Positions 50,751-60,706 are shown, numbered from the stretch's first letter. The stretch is 64,000 bases of DNA from Burkholderiaceae bacterium (GCA_024235995.1 JACKLI010000001.1:2728001-2792000), one strand, 5' to 3'. Notes: generated from the letters alone by a model not told the origin. Numbers and translations are program-made.

Positions 50751-52487
50751 ATGGCTCTGCGTCACCTCAGCCTGCGCGACTTCGTCATCGTGCCCGCCCT
50801 CGAGCTGGAGCTGCAGGCCGGCTTCTCGGTGCTGACGGGCGAGACCGGCGCCGGCAAATCCATCCTGATCGACGCGCTGCAGCTGGTGCTGGGTGGGCGC
50901 GGCGACGCGCTGTGGGTGCGCGAGGGCCAGGCGCGCTGCGAGATCAGCGCCGAGTTCGACGCCCCGCCCGCCAGCGCCTCCTGGCTGCAGGCCAACGGCA
51001 TGGACAGTGGCGACGGCGCCCTGCTGCTGCGCCGCAGCATCGACCGCGCCGGCCGCAGCCGCGCCTGGATCAACGGCTCGGCCGCCACGGTGGCGCAGCT
51101 GCGCGAGCTGAGCGAGCAGCTGCTGGACATCCACGGCCAGCACGCCTGGCAAAGCCTCACCCGCCCGGCCGCCGTGCGCACCCTGCTGGACGCCTACGCC
51201 GGCGTCGACGGCACGCCGCTGCTGGCGGCATGGCACGCCTGGCAGCAAGCGCAGGCGGTGCTGGACGCGGCACGCAGCGCGCAGGACAGCCTGGCCCAGG
51301 AACGCGAGCGCCTGCTGTGGCAGATCAGCGAGCTGGACAAGCTGGCACCGCGCGAGGGCGAATGGGACGAGCTGAGCCAGCAGCACGCGCGCCTGTCCAA
51401 CGCGCAAAGCCTGATCGACGCCGCACTGGCCGCCAGCCGCGCGCTGGAGAGCGACGAGGACGACGGCGGCGCGCTGCCCGCCCTGGCGCAGGCCCAGGAG
51501 GCCCTGCAGGCCTCGGCCGCGATCGAGCCCGAGTTCAGCGCCCTGCTCGAGCCCTTGCAGGCCGCCGAATCGCAGCTGCGCGACGCCGCGCGCAGCCTGC
51601 ACGCCTATCTGCGCCGCGCCAACCCCGACCCCGAGCAGTTGGCCGCGCTGGACGAGCGCATCGGCCAGTGGCACGCGCTGGCGCGCCGCCACCGCCGTCC
51701 GCCAGCCGAGCTGCCCGCCCTGCTGGCGAGCTGGCGCGCCGAGCTGGATCGCCTGGAGTCGGCCGGCGATCTGGAGCAGTTGCAAGCACAGCTCGACCAG
51801 ACCCGATCCGCCTACGACAGGCTGGCCGGGCAGGTCGGCCGCGCCCGCGCGCAGGCCGCGCCGCGCCTGTCGGCCGCGGTCACGGCGGCCATGCAGGAGC
51901 TGGGCATGGCCGGTGGCGTCTTCCAGGTGCAGCTGGAGCGCCTGTCGGCGCCGGCCGCGCACGGACTGGAAAGCACGCAGTTCCTGGTGGCCGCGCACGC
52001 CGGCGTGACGCCCCGCGCCATCGACCGCGTGGCCTCGGGCGGCGAGCTGTCGCGCCTGTCGCTGGCCATTGCCGTCACCACCAGCACGCTGGGCCCGGCT
52101 GCCACGTTGATCTTCGACGAGGTCGACGCCGGCGTGGGCGGCGCCGTGGCCGCCACCGTGGGGCGCCTGCTGCAGCGCCTGGGGCGCGACCGCCAGGTGC
52201 TGTGCGTCACGCACCTGCCGCAGGTGGCCGCCTGCGCCGACCATCACCTGCACGTCAGCAAGGCCACGGCCGGCGACGGCAGCCCGCAAAGCCGGGTCGC
52301 CCCCATCACCGGCGCCGCACGCACGCAGGAGCTGGCCCGCATGCTGGGCGGCGAGCAGATCACCCCCGCCACCCTGGCGCACGCGCGGGAGCTGCTGGGC
52401 CAGGCAACGCCCGCGCCCGCCAACGCCACCCACGACCGACCGCCTCACAGGCCGCCGCGGCGCGCGAGCCTGGGATCGAGCCGATGA
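50751..52487 (+). CDS. recN: DNA repair protein RecN
   Basis: SMC-like ATPase acting at double-strand breaks. Walker A GETGAGKSI near residue 30, an alanine/glutamine-rich coiled coil in the middle, the ABC signature VASGGELSRL, and Walker B TLIFDEVDAGVGG near the C-terminus. 578 residues. Its stop overlaps the rapZ start (ATGA). Confidence 0.95.
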   Translation: MALRHLSLRDFVIVPALELELQAGFSVLTGETGAGKSILIDALQLVLGGRGDALWVREGQARCEISAEFDAPPASASWLQANGMDSGDGALLLRRSIDRAGRSRAWINGSAATVAQLRELSEQLLDIHGQHAWQSLTRPAAVRTLLDAYAGVDGTPLLAAWHAWQQAQAVLDAARSAQDSLAQERERLLWQISELDKLAPREGEWDELSQQHARLSNAQSLIDAALAASRALESDEDDGGALPALAQAQEALQASAAIEPEFSALLEPLQAAESQLRDAARSLHAYLRRANPDPEQLAALDERIGQWHALARRHRRPPAELPALLASWRAELDRLESAGDLEQLQAQLDQTRSAYDRLAGQVGRARAQAAPRLSAAVTAAMQELGMAGGVFQVQLERLSAPAAHGLESTQFLVAAHAGVTPRAIDRVASGGELSRLSLAIAVTTSTLGPAATLIFDEVDAGVGGAVAATVGRLLQRLGRDRQVLCVTHLPQVAACADHHLHVSKATAGDGSPQSRVAPITGAARTQELARMLGGEQITPATLAHARELLGQATPAPANATHDRPPHRPPRRASLGSSR

Positions 52488-53347
52488 GCACCGAACTGGT
52501 GGTGATCACCGGCATGTCGGGCTCCGGCAAGTCGGTGGCCCTGCACGCGCTCGAGGACGCCGGCTACTACTGCGTGGACAACCTGCCGCCCGAGCTGCTC
52601 AAGCCCTTCGTCTCCATCGAGGATGGCCTGAACGCCAACAAGCTGGCCATCGCCATCGACGTGCGCAGCAGCCACGCCCTGCCCCAGCTGCCCCTGCTGC
52701 TGCACAGTCTGCGCGACGGCGGGATCGACCTGCGCCTGATCTTCCTGGACGCCAGCGACCAGACGCTGGTGCGGCGCTTTTCCGAAACGCGCCGGCGCCA
52801 CCCCTTGTCCAAGCCGGGCGACGCCGGCGCCCAGGCGGGGCTGATGCAGGCCATCGCGCGCGAGCGCGTGCTGCTGGCCGACTTGCGCGAGCGCTCGCAC
52901 CGGATCGACACCAGCCAGCTGCGGCCGGCGCAACTGCTCGACTACGTCAAGACGCTCATCGCCGCGCCGTCGGCCCAGCTGACCCTGGTGTTCGAGTCCT
53001 TCGCGTTCAAGCGCGGCATCACGCTGGACGCCGACTACGTGTTCGACGTGCGCATGCTGCCCAACCCCCACTACGACCCGGCCCTGCGCGCGCTGACCGG
53101 GCGCGATGCACCGGTGACCGCCTTTCTGGAGCAGCAGGCCGAGGTGACGCTGATGTTCGAGCAGATCGCCCACTTTCTGCAAACCTGGCTGCCCGCGATG
53201 GCGCGCGACCACCGCAGCTACGTCACGGTCGCCATCGGCTGCACGGGCGGGCAGCACCGCTCGGTCTATCTCGTCGAGCGCCTGGCGGCGCATTTCAGCG
53301 ACCGGTGGCTGGCGCTCAAGCGCCACCGCGAGCTGGACGAGAGCTGA
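52484..53347 (+). CDS. rapZ: RNase adapter protein RapZ (YvcJ family)
   Basis: Nucleotide-binding protein that in E. coli presents GlmZ RNA to RNase E. GMSGSGKSVALHALED is the Walker A; the C-terminal half has GCTGGQHRSVYLVERLA. 287 residues from ATG 52484. Its 3' end overlaps the convergent mutY by 32 bases. Confidence 0.94.
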   Translation: MSTELVVITGMSGSGKSVALHALEDAGYYCVDNLPPELLKPFVSIEDGLNANKLAIAIDVRSSHALPQLPLLLHSLRDGGIDLRLIFLDASDQTLVRRFSETRRRHPLSKPGDAGAQAGLMQAIARERVLLADLRERSHRIDTSQLRPAQLLDYVKTLIAAPSAQLTLVFESFAFKRGITLDADYVFDVRMLPNPHYDPALRALTGRDAPVTAFLEQQAEVTLMFEQIAHFLQTWLPAMARDHRSYVTVAIGCTGGQHRSVYLVERLAAHFSDRWLALKRHRELDES

Positions 53348-54404
53348 CACCCGGCCCGGACAGGATCCGGCGTACCGGCGCCGGAAGGCCCAGTTGCGAC
53401 CATTGCGGCTCGGCGAACCAGGCGCCCGCCTCGCCCCATGCGGTGGCGGCGTCCACGGCCACCGCCAGCACGTGCAGGTGCAGCTCGCGGTGCGTCAGCA
53501 TGTGGGTGAAGGATGGGTGCTCCACCACCTGAGCGCGCGCGGCCTCGGGCAGGCACGCCAGGGCCTGCGCGCGGGTCTCGAACGCCGGCAGGCCGTGCAG
53601 GCCGGCCCAGATACCGCGCGGCGGCCGACGCTCCAGCCAGACGCGCCCCCGGCCGTCCACCGCATGCACCAGCCACAAGGGAACGACCGGCCGCGGCGCC
53701 GCCTTGCGCGTCTTGACGGGGTAGTCCTGCGGCTGGCCCTGGGCATGGGCACGGCACAGGCCGGCCACGGGGCAGTGCCCGCATTGCGGCTGCCGCGGCA
53801 GGCACACGGTGGCGCCCAGGTCCATCAGGCCCTGGGTGTAAGCCGGCATGCGGCTGTGCAGTCGCGTGGTCGGCAGCAGGGCCTCGGCGCGCTCCCACAG
53901 GGCCCGCACGGCAGTGGCTTGCGCCAGGTCGTCCCCAATGGCGAACACGCGCGCCAGCACGCGCTTGACGTTGCCGTCCAGGATCGCGCTGCGCTCGCCG
54001 AAGCAAAAGGCGGCAATGGCGGCCGCCGTCGAGCGGCCGATGCCGGGCAAGGTCGCCAGCACGGCAGCCTGCGTCGGAAACCGCCCGCCGAAATCGGCCA
54101 TCACGCGCTGCGCGCAGCGGTGCAGCAGCCGCGCGCGGCGGTAGTAGCCCAGGCCGCTCCACAGGGCCAGCACCTCGTCCTCGCTGGCTTGCGCCAGGGC
54201 GGCCACGTCGCCGAAGCGCTGCACGAAGCGCGGGTAATAGGCCAGCACCGTCGCCACCTGCGTCTGCTGCAGCATGATCTCCGACAGCCACACCCGGTAC
54301 GGATCGCGCGTGCCCTGCCAGGGCAGGTCGTGGCGACCGTGCCGACGTTGCCAGGCAACGATGAGCGCGGCGAAGTCGCCGTGTTCCGGCGCCGGTGTAC
54401 TCAC
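53316..54404 (-). CDS. mutY: Adenine DNA glycosylase MutY
   Basis: Removes adenine mispaired with 8-oxoguanine. WLSEIMLQQTQVATV, the helix-hairpin-helix LPGIGRSTAAAIAAF with the catalytic Asp after it, and the cluster C-X6-C-X2-C-X5-C (CLPRQPQCGHCPVAGLC) for [4Fe-4S] are present; a NUDIX-like C-terminal domain follows. Start GTG 54404 overlaps the dynamin-like gene's stop (GTGA). 362 residues. Confidence 0.95.
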   Translation of the reverse strand: MSTPAPEHGDFAALIVAWQRRHGRHDLPWQGTRDPYRVWLSEIMLQQTQVATVLAYYPRFVQRFGDVAALAQASEDEVLALWSGLGYYRRARLLHRCAQRVMADFGGRFPTQAAVLATLPGIGRSTAAAIAAFCFGERSAILDGNVKRVLARVFAIGDDLAQATAVRALWERAEALLPTTRLHSRMPAYTQGLMDLGATVCLPRQPQCGHCPVAGLCRAHAQGQPQDYPVKTRKAAPRPVVPLWLVHAVDGRGRVWLERRPPRGIWAGLHGLPAFETRAQALACLPEAARAQVVEHPSFTHMLTHRELHLHVLAVAVDAATAWGEAGAWFAEPQWSQLGLPAPVRRILSGPGVSSRPARGGA

Positions 54405-56377
54405 GCGAGGACGGTCTCGGCCGGCAAGGCGCCGTGGGTCGGCGCCGCCGACTCCCGCAGCTCGCGCACCCTGTGCCCCAGCTGGAGCTCGCGGGCCTGC
54501 AAGGCCTGCAACTGCTGGTCCAGCTCCTCCAGCCGGGTGTCCAGGCCGCTGGCCGCGTCCTGAATGCGCTGGATGGCCTCGATGCGGCGGCTGAAGGCCC
54601 GGCGCCGCTCGCGCAGTTCCACGTCCAGCTGGCCGGAGGCCGCCTTGTTCCACAGCTCGATCTCGCCCACGGCGGTCTCGAAAATCGCTCGCACGCGGGC
54701 GAACAGCGAGCGGATCAGCTTGTCGGTGAACTCGGCGCGCACCAGGTGGATCAGGTTGCCCACGCCCAGGTACTGCACGTGGCTCTGCTCCACCGCCGCC
54801 AGGTCGCGCTCGAGCCGGTGCAGGTCGGGCGCTGGCGGCACCTGCAACGAAAAACCGTGCTCGGTGTTGAGCTTGCGAAAGGCGCTGCCCAGCATGGCGT
54901 CGATCTCCGCCACCTGCACGACCACGTGGCGCACCACCGCGCGCAGGCGGTCGAAGCCCTCGGCATACACCTTGCGCACGCCCAGCTTCAGCCCCGGCTC
55001 ACGCAAGGCCTCGTTCAGGCCTGCCAGCTCCCGCTTGATGCTGGCGCTGCCCAGCAGGGCAAACACCTCGCGCAGCAGCTTGACGTGCACCGAACGCACC
55101 GCCAGCACGCCGGCGGCGCTGCGATCGAAGGCCTGCTTCTCGCTCTCGACGCGCCGGCGCATGTGCCGAATGACGGCGTGGTTCTTGCCGCGCAGGCCCT
55201 TGAGTTCCTGCACCTGCTCGACCCACTCGCGCCGCTGCACGCCAATGACGCGCAGCGCATCGGCCTGGAGGCGCTCCAATCCGTGGCCCACCGCCCGCTC
55301 CAGCGCTTGCTGGCGCTCGCCCAGCACCATGCGCGCCAGCAGGGCCTCGAAGGACGGCAAGCGGCTGAGCTGCAGCAAGGCGGCGTCGCCGCGCACCTTG
55401 GCCAGCAGGCCCTTTTGCGCCGACAAGGCCATCACCTGCCGCGCGTCGACCTCCAGCGTCTGCGCGGTCGAGGCGCATTGCCGCGCGATCTCCGCCTCGA
55501 TCTGCGCCGGCGTGCGCAGCTCGTCCCACAGCGTGTCGATCTTGTTGAGCACCACCAGCTGCGAGCCGATGCCGCTGCGCGCCGGCGCCAGGTGCTCCTG
55601 CCAGATGGCCAGGTCGGAGCGCGTCACGCCGGTGTCGGCGCCCAGCACGAACACCACGGCCTGGGCCTGCGCGATCAGGTTCACCGTCAGCTCGGGCTCG
55701 GCGCCGATCGCGTTCAGGCCCGGCGTGTCCAGCACCACCAGGCCCTGCTTGAGCAAGGGGTGCGCCATGTTGATCAGCGCATGGCGCCAGCGCGGCACCT
55801 CGACCAGGCCCTGCGCATCGACGGGCGGGTTGTCCTGCGGATGCTCGTCGTGCCAGAAGCCCAGCGCCCGCGCCTGCTCGACCGGCACATGGTTGACCTC
55901 GGAGACCATCTCCATCGCGCCCGCCAGCTGTGCCGGATCGTTCACGTCCAGGTCCACTCGCGTCCACCGCTCGGGCGCCAGGCGCCACTCCATCAGCGCC
56001 TGCGGCTGCAGGCGCGTCTCGATCGGCAGCAGGCGCAGGCACGGCGGCACGCTGGCGTCATGGCCCAGCTCGGTCGGGCACATGGTGGTGCGCCCCGCGC
56101 TGGCCGGCATGATGCGCCGCCCATAGCCCGCGAAGAACACCGCGTTGATGAGCTCGGACTTGCCACGCGAGAACTCGGCCACGAAGGCCACCATCAGCTT
56201 GTCGGACTGCAACTGCTCCGTGAGCCGCTGCAAGCCCTCGCTGGCGCCGCCGTCCAGCAACTGATGCTCGCGCAGCCAGTCGCCCAGCGCCTTCAGGCGC
56301 AGCGCCGTCTCGCGCCGCCACGCTCCGTGACGGTCGTACTGCTCGTTGAATCCGGCCAGCGCCGCGCCCGTTTGCAT
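54401..56377 (-). CDS. Dynamin-like GTPase
   Basis: A 658-residue large GTPase. AEFSRGKSELINAVF is the P-loop, GRTTMCPTEL the switch with conserved Thr, LVVLDTPGLNAIG the DxPG motif and VVLNKIDTLWDEL the NKxD. The long C-terminal half is helical (coiled coil likely near residues 610-645). Bacterial dynamin-like proteins remodel or protect membranes; the role here is unknown. It is translationally coupled to mutY. Confidence 0.85.
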   Translation of the reverse strand: MQTGAALAGFNEQYDRHGAWRRETALRLKALGDWLREHQLLDGGASEGLQRLTEQLQSDKLMVAFVAEFSRGKSELINAVFFAGYGRRIMPASAGRTTMCPTELGHDASVPPCLRLLPIETRLQPQALMEWRLAPERWTRVDLDVNDPAQLAGAMEMVSEVNHVPVEQARALGFWHDEHPQDNPPVDAQGLVEVPRWRHALINMAHPLLKQGLVVLDTPGLNAIGAEPELTVNLIAQAQAVVFVLGADTGVTRSDLAIWQEHLAPARSGIGSQLVVLNKIDTLWDELRTPAQIEAEIARQCASTAQTLEVDARQVMALSAQKGLLAKVRGDAALLQLSRLPSFEALLARMVLGERQQALERAVGHGLERLQADALRVIGVQRREWVEQVQELKGLRGKNHAVIRHMRRRVESEKQAFDRSAAGVLAVRSVHVKLLREVFALLGSASIKRELAGLNEALREPGLKLGVRKVYAEGFDRLRAVVRHVVVQVAEIDAMLGSAFRKLNTEHGFSLQVPPAPDLHRLERDLAAVEQSHVQYLGVGNLIHLVRAEFTDKLIRSLFARVRAIFETAVGEIELWNKAASGQLDVELRERRRAFSRRIEAIQRIQDAASGLDTRLEELDQQLQALQARELQLGHRVRELRESAAPTHGALPAETVLA

Positions 56378-56421
56378 GATCGCGCCATCTTATCGCCTTG
56401 CGCGGCGGCGCCGGCACGGCC

Positions 56422-57237
56422 TCACGCGCGCTGGCACACCGGGCAATAAAAGGTGGAGCGCTGCCCCTGGCGCAGCAGCCGGATCGGCGTCGCGCAGACC
56501 ACGCAGGGCTGGCCCGCGCGGCCGTAGACCGCCACGTCGAGCTGGAAGTGCCCCGTCTCGCCCATGGCGTTGGCAAAGTCGCGCAGCGTGGTGCCGCCAC
56601 GCTCGACCGCCCGCCCCAGCACGGCGCGCACGGCGGCATGCAAACGGTCGGAGCGCGCACGCGACAGGCGATCGGCGCGCACCGTGGGGCGAATGCCGGC
56701 CATGAACAAGGCCTCCGAGGCATAGATGTTGCCCACGCCCACCACCACGTCGCCGGCCAGCAGCACCTGCTTGATGGGCGCGCGGCGCCGCTTGAGGGCG
56801 GCGTGGAAGACGGCGGGGTCGAACCCCTCGTCCAGCGGCTCGGCGCCCAGGCCGGCCAGCAGCTTGCGCGCCGGCGCCAGCGCCTCGCCCGCGGCCCACA
56901 CCACGGCGCCGAAACGGCGTGGATCGTGCAGGCGCAGCACCCCATGGTCGGTCCGCATGTCCATGTGGTCGTGCACGCCCGGCGGCGGCAAGGCAGGCGC
57001 GAACTGCAGCCGGCCCGACATGCCCAGGTGCAGCAGCAACAGGCCCTCGTCCAGATCCATCAGCAGGTACTTGCCGCGCCGGCGCACGCCGTGGATCAGG
57101 CGCCCCGCCAGGGCCTCGGGCGACACGCCCAGCGGCCAGCGCAGGGGCTTGCCCATTTGCACGCGTTCGATGCGGGCGCCCCGGATACGGTCCGCAAAAC
57201 TGCGGCGCGTCACTTCGACTTCGGGCAACTCGGGCAT
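56422..57237 (-). CDS. mutM: Formamidopyrimidine-DNA glycosylase
   Basis: Excises 8-oxoguanine and nicks the site. The N-terminal PELPEVEVTRR supplies the catalytic Pro1 and Glu2; GVGNIYASEALF is a helix-two-turn-helix block; the C-terminal zinc finger has CVVC ... CPVC. 271 residues. With mutY it completes the GO repair pair within 3 kb. Confidence 0.96.
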   Translation of the reverse strand: MPELPEVEVTRRSFADRIRGARIERVQMGKPLRWPLGVSPEALAGRLIHGVRRRGKYLLMDLDEGLLLLHLGMSGRLQFAPALPPPGVHDHMDMRTDHGVLRLHDPRRFGAVVWAAGEALAPARKLLAGLGAEPLDEGFDPAVFHAALKRRRAPIKQVLLAGDVVVGVGNIYASEALFMAGIRPTVRADRLSRARSDRLHAAVRAVLGRAVERGGTTLRDFANAMGETGHFQLDVAVYGRAGQPCVVCATPIRLLRQGQRSTFYCPVCQRA

Positions 57238-57258
57238 GGGGGCAAACAAGGTTCGGGC

Positions 57259-59112
57259 ATGGATTATTATGATTCGATGCCTTACCCTGCACCCGTCCTG
57301 GTCTGTTCGACGCTCGCCCTGGCCGCCCTGATCGGGTGCGCGCCGCAGGCGCCCGCCGCGGCCCCTGCAGCCGCCCAGGTCGCGACGTCGAGCAGCCCCC
57401 CCGCATCGCCGGCCAGCGCGCCGCCCCAGGCCGAGGCCACGCCCAAGGCGGTGGCTGGCGCCCCGGTGCAGTCGGGCCTGACGGCCCGGCTGATGTATGA
57501 GCTGCTGGTGGGCGAGATGTCGTTCGACCTGGGCGATCCGCAGCAAGGCACGGCCTACCTGCTGGATGCCGCCCGGCGCGCCGACGACGAGACGGTGTAC
57601 CAGCGGGCCACCGACATGGCCATCCAGTCGCGCGCCGGTCCGGCCGCGCTGGAGGCGGTGCGTGCCTGGCGCCAGGCCTTTCCGCAATCGCTGCAGGCCA
57701 CCCGCTACGAACTGCAGGTGCTGCTGGCGCTGGGCCGCGTGAGCGAAACCGCCAAGCCCGTGAAGACCCTGCTGGACGCGCTGCCTGCGGCCGAGAAAGT
57801 CAGCTTCATCGCGGCGCTGCCCGCCCTCTATCAACGCGTGGCCAGCAAGGACGAAGCGCTGCAGGCGGTCGAAACCGCGCTGGCCGACGCACTGAAGGAC
57901 CCGGCGCTGGCGCCCGCGGCCTGGACCACCGTCGGGCGCCTGCGCCTGCAGCAGGGCGACCGCACGGGCGCCCTGGTGGCGGCCACGCTGGGCCTGGACG
58001 CCGGGCCCGAATCGCAGTGGCCGGCCCTGCTGGCGCTGCAGCTGTTTTCCGGCACCGGCGAAAACCAGGCCGAGCCCCTGATCAAGCGCTACCTGGCGGG
58101 CGCCCAGGCCAAGCCCGAAATCCAGCTCGACTACGTGCGCGCCCTGCTCGAGCGTGGTCGCCGCGCCGATGCGAAAACCGAACTCACGTCGCTGGTGGCG
58201 CGCTGGCCGCAGTACCCCGATGGCTGGCTGCTGCAAGGCCTGCTGGCCGCCGACGACCGGCACGACAACCCGGCCGAGCAGTCGCTCAAGCACTATCTGG
58301 ACCTGCTGGACAAGGAGGCCGAGCAACCCGGTGACGTGCGCGCCGCCGGCCGCAACCAGGCCGAGCTGACCCTGGCCCGCATCGCGGCGCGGCGCGGGGA
58401 CGACGCAGGGGCCAAGAAGTGGCTCGACCGGATCGACTCGCCCGAGCAGCTCCTGGCCGCGCAGGTCGAGCGCGCCAACCTGCTGGCCCGCCAGGGGCGC
58501 CTGGACGAGGCCCGGCAGGCCATCCAGGCCGTGCCCGAGCGCGAGCCCGACGATGCCCGCTCAAAGCTGCTGGCCGAAACCCAGCTGCTGCGCGAGAACG
58601 GGCAGGCCCAGCAGGCCTTGCGCCTGCTGAACGTGGCGCTCAAGCAAAGTCCCGACGACGACGCCCTGCTGTACGACGCCGCCATGGCGGCCGAGCGGCT
58701 GGACCGCACGGACGAGATGGAGCGCCTGCTGCGCCGCGTCATCAAGCTCAAGCCCGACTCGGCCCAGGCCTACAACGCGCTGGGCTATTCGCTGGCCGAT
58801 CGCGGCGTGCGCCTGCCCGAGGCCAGGACCCTGATCGAGAAGGCCGTGCAGCTGGCGCCCGACGACGCCTACATCCAGGACAGCCTGGGCTGGGCCGAAT
58901 TCCGCCAGGGCCAGCTCGGGCGCGCGCAGCGCACGCTTCAAGCCGCCTTCGACAAGCGCCCGGACCCCGAGATCGCCGCCCATCTGGGCGAGGTGCTGTG
59001 GGCCCTGGGCGAGCGCGACTCTGCGCTGTCCACCTGGCGCGAAGGCCTGCGCCTGGACCCGCGCAACCCGACGCTGAACAAGACCCTCAAGCGCCTGCAG
59101 GTCACGCCGTGA
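57259..59112 (+). CDS. TPR-repeat lipoprotein
   Basis: A 617-residue protein. A lipoprotein signal ends in LAALIGC (lipobox), followed by an alanine/proline linker and many tetratricopeptide repeats, clearest in the C-terminal third (KPDSAQAYNALGYSLADRGV; APDDAYIQDSLGWAEFRQGQ). Probably outer-membrane attached and involved in protein assembly; the exact role is unknown. ATG 57259 is used; ATG 57277 would also give a complete signal. GTGA overlap with lolB. Confidence 0.85.
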   Translation: MDYYDSMPYPAPVLVCSTLALAALIGCAPQAPAAAPAAAQVATSSSPPASPASAPPQAEATPKAVAGAPVQSGLTARLMYELLVGEMSFDLGDPQQGTAYLLDAARRADDETVYQRATDMAIQSRAGPAALEAVRAWRQAFPQSLQATRYELQVLLALGRVSETAKPVKTLLDALPAAEKVSFIAALPALYQRVASKDEALQAVETALADALKDPALAPAAWTTVGRLRLQQGDRTGALVAATLGLDAGPESQWPALLALQLFSGTGENQAEPLIKRYLAGAQAKPEIQLDYVRALLERGRRADAKTELTSLVARWPQYPDGWLLQGLLAADDRHDNPAEQSLKHYLDLLDKEAEQPGDVRAAGRNQAELTLARIAARRGDDAGAKKWLDRIDSPEQLLAAQVERANLLARQGRLDEARQAIQAVPEREPDDARSKLLAETQLLRENGQAQQALRLLNVALKQSPDDDALLYDAAMAAERLDRTDEMERLLRRVIKLKPDSAQAYNALGYSLADRGVRLPEARTLIEKAVQLAPDDAYIQDSLGWAEFRQGQLGRAQRTLQAAFDKRPDPEIAAHLGEVLWALGERDSALSTWREGLRLDPRNPTLNKTLKRLQVTP

Positions 59113-59639
59113 GCGCCACGCCCAGGGCGCGGGCGCGGCGCCGCACCGTGCTGCTCGCCCTGAGCACGCTCGGCCTGTCCGTGCTGGCACTGACGGGCTG
59201 CGCCACCCGCCCGCCGCAGCCATCACCGCCCGACAACATGGCCTCCAGCTGGAGCGGCCGCCTGGGCCTGGTCATCGCCAGCGAGCCGCCGCAGCAGTTT
59301 CACGCCGGCTTCGAACTCACGGGCGACGCGCAGCACGGCGAGTTGCGCCTCAGCACCCCGCTGGGCAGCGTCCTGGCTGAACTGAAATGGCGCCCCGGCG
59401 AGGCGCTGCTGGTGCAAAACGACCAGACGCGCGCCTACCCTTCCGTCGATGCCCTGTCGGCCGCCGTCACCGGCACGGCCGTGCCGCTGCGGGCGCTGTT
59501 TGCCTGGCTGCGCGGCGTGCCCGAGGAGGTGCCGGGCTGGCGGGCCGACCTGAGCGGCCTGCCGGACGGCCGCCTGCTGGCACGGCGCCTGAGCCCGCTG
59601 CCCAGCGCCGAGTTGCGCGTCATCCTGGACCCAGCCTAA
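59109..59639 (+). CDS. lolB: Outer-membrane lipoprotein LolB
   Basis: Receives lipoproteins from LolA and inserts them in the outer membrane. The signal ends LSVLALTGC (lipobox). WSGRLGLVI, QQFHAGFELTGDAQHGELRL and FAWLRGVPEEVPGW are LolB blocks. 176 residues from GTG 59109, overlapping the previous stop. It precedes ispE, the standard order. Confidence 0.92.
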   Translation: MSATPRARARRRTVLLALSTLGLSVLALTGCATRPPQPSPPDNMASSWSGRLGLVIASEPPQQFHAGFELTGDAQHGELRLSTPLGSVLAELKWRPGEALLVQNDQTRAYPSVDALSAAVTGTAVPLRALFAWLRGVPEEVPGWRADLSGLPDGRLLARRLSPLPSAELRVILDPA

Positions 59640-59651
59640 GAGCATCGATCC

Positions 59652-60512
59652 GTGCAAGCCCTGTACGACGTGCCGGCGCCGGCCAAGCTCAACCTGTTTC
59701 TGCACATCACGGGACGGCGCGCCGACGGCTACCACCTGCTGCAATCGGCCTTCATGCTGATCGACTGGTGCGACACCCTGCATTTCGAGCGGCGCACCGA
59801 CGGCCAGGTCTCGCGCGAGGACCTGGGCGAGCCGCTGCCGGCCGACGACCTGATCGTGCGCGCGGCGCGGGCCCTGCAGCAGGCCACGGGCTGCGCCCTG
59901 GGCGTGCACGTCGCCGTGCAAAAGCGCATCCCGGCCCAGGCTGGCATGGGCGGCGGCTCGTCGGACGCCGCCAGCACGCTGCTGGCGCTCAACCGCCTGT
60001 GGGGCCTGGGCCTGATGCGCGCGCAACTGGCGGCCATCGGGCTGCAACTGGGCGCCGACGTGCCCTTTTTCATCCACGGCGGCAACGCCTGGGTCGAGGG
60101 CATCGGCGAGCAAATCCGCCCCTTGAGCGTGCCGGCGGCGCGCTTCGTCGTCATCAAGCCACAGGCCGGGCTCGACACCAGCGCGATTTTTCGCGCGCCT
60201 GAGCTGAAACGCGATTCAGAACCTGCTATAATCTTGGGCTTTGCTGCAGACCCATTGGCCTATGGCCGAAATGATCTGCAACCGGTTGCCGAGCGGCTTT
60301 GTCCGCCGGTGGCCCAGGCGATCTTGCTGCTGGCGCGGCACGGTCTCAGGGGCAGGATGACCGGGTCGGGCAGTGCGGTGTTCGCACCGCTGGCGCAAGA
60401 GGCAGACGTCATCGTTCGCCTCGCGTCCAGTGTGCCGCCCGGCTGGTCGATGCGTCTGTGCAGCAATATGGAGGTTCATCCGCTTTGCGGCTGGGCCTCC
60501 AGCGACGATTGA
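59652..60512 (+). CDS. ispE: 4-diphosphocytidyl-2-C-methyl-D-erythritol kinase
   Basis: GHMP kinase of the MEP isoprenoid pathway. VPAPAKLNLFLHITGRRADG at the N-terminus, the ATP loop PAQAGMGGGSSDAAS, and RMTGSGSAVFAP near the end are present. Start GTG 59652. 286 residues. A promoter for the following tRNA is embedded at 60204-60232. Confidence 0.96.
   Translation: MQALYDVPAPAKLNLFLHITGRRADGYHLLQSAFMLIDWCDTLHFERRTDGQVSREDLGEPLPADDLIVRAARALQQATGCALGVHVAVQKRIPAQAGMGGGSSDAASTLLALNRLWGLGLMRAQLAAIGLQLGADVPFFIHGGNAWVEGIGEQIRPLSVPAARFVVIKPQAGLDTSAIFRAPELKRDSEPAIILGFAADPLAYGRNDLQPVAERLCPPVAQAILLLARHGLRGRMTGSGSAVFAPLAQEADVIVRLASSVPPGWSMRLCSNMEVHPLCGWASSDD
60204..60232 (+). promoter_or_regulatory. 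Promoter inside ispE for tRNA-Gln (and prs)
   Basis: CTGAAA (60204-60209), 17 bases, perfect TATAAT (60227-60232), about 320 bases before tRNA-Gln. The AT-rich codons stand out within the GC-rich ispE. Confidence 0.55.
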
Positions 60513-60549
60513 AGGTGCTTGGTCGGCGGTGTTGACCGGGCTCCTGCGT

Positions 60550-60626
60550 AGGGGAGTCGCCAAGTTGGTTAAGGCACCGGATTTTGATTCCGGCATGCGA
60601 GGGTTCGAGTCCTTCCTCCCCTGCCA
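60550..60626 (+). tRNA. tRNA-Gln (UUG anticodon)
   Basis: Acceptor AGGGGAG pairs with CTCCCCT (60616-60622), discriminator G, encoded CCA (60624-60626). Anticodon stem CCGGA/TCCGG with loop TTTTGAT; anticodon TTG at 60584-60586. It resembles E. coli tRNA-Gln in the D arm (TCGCCAAG...GGTTAAGGCA). It lies between ispE and prs, as in many betaproteobacteria. Confidence 0.97.
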
Positions 60627-60706
60627 AAACCCCATCCCGGGCGGGTAGCCCGTGGGCCGCAACTGGATCTCACGATCCTCTGATCTTCCGATCTGCCGCA
60701 AACCCC

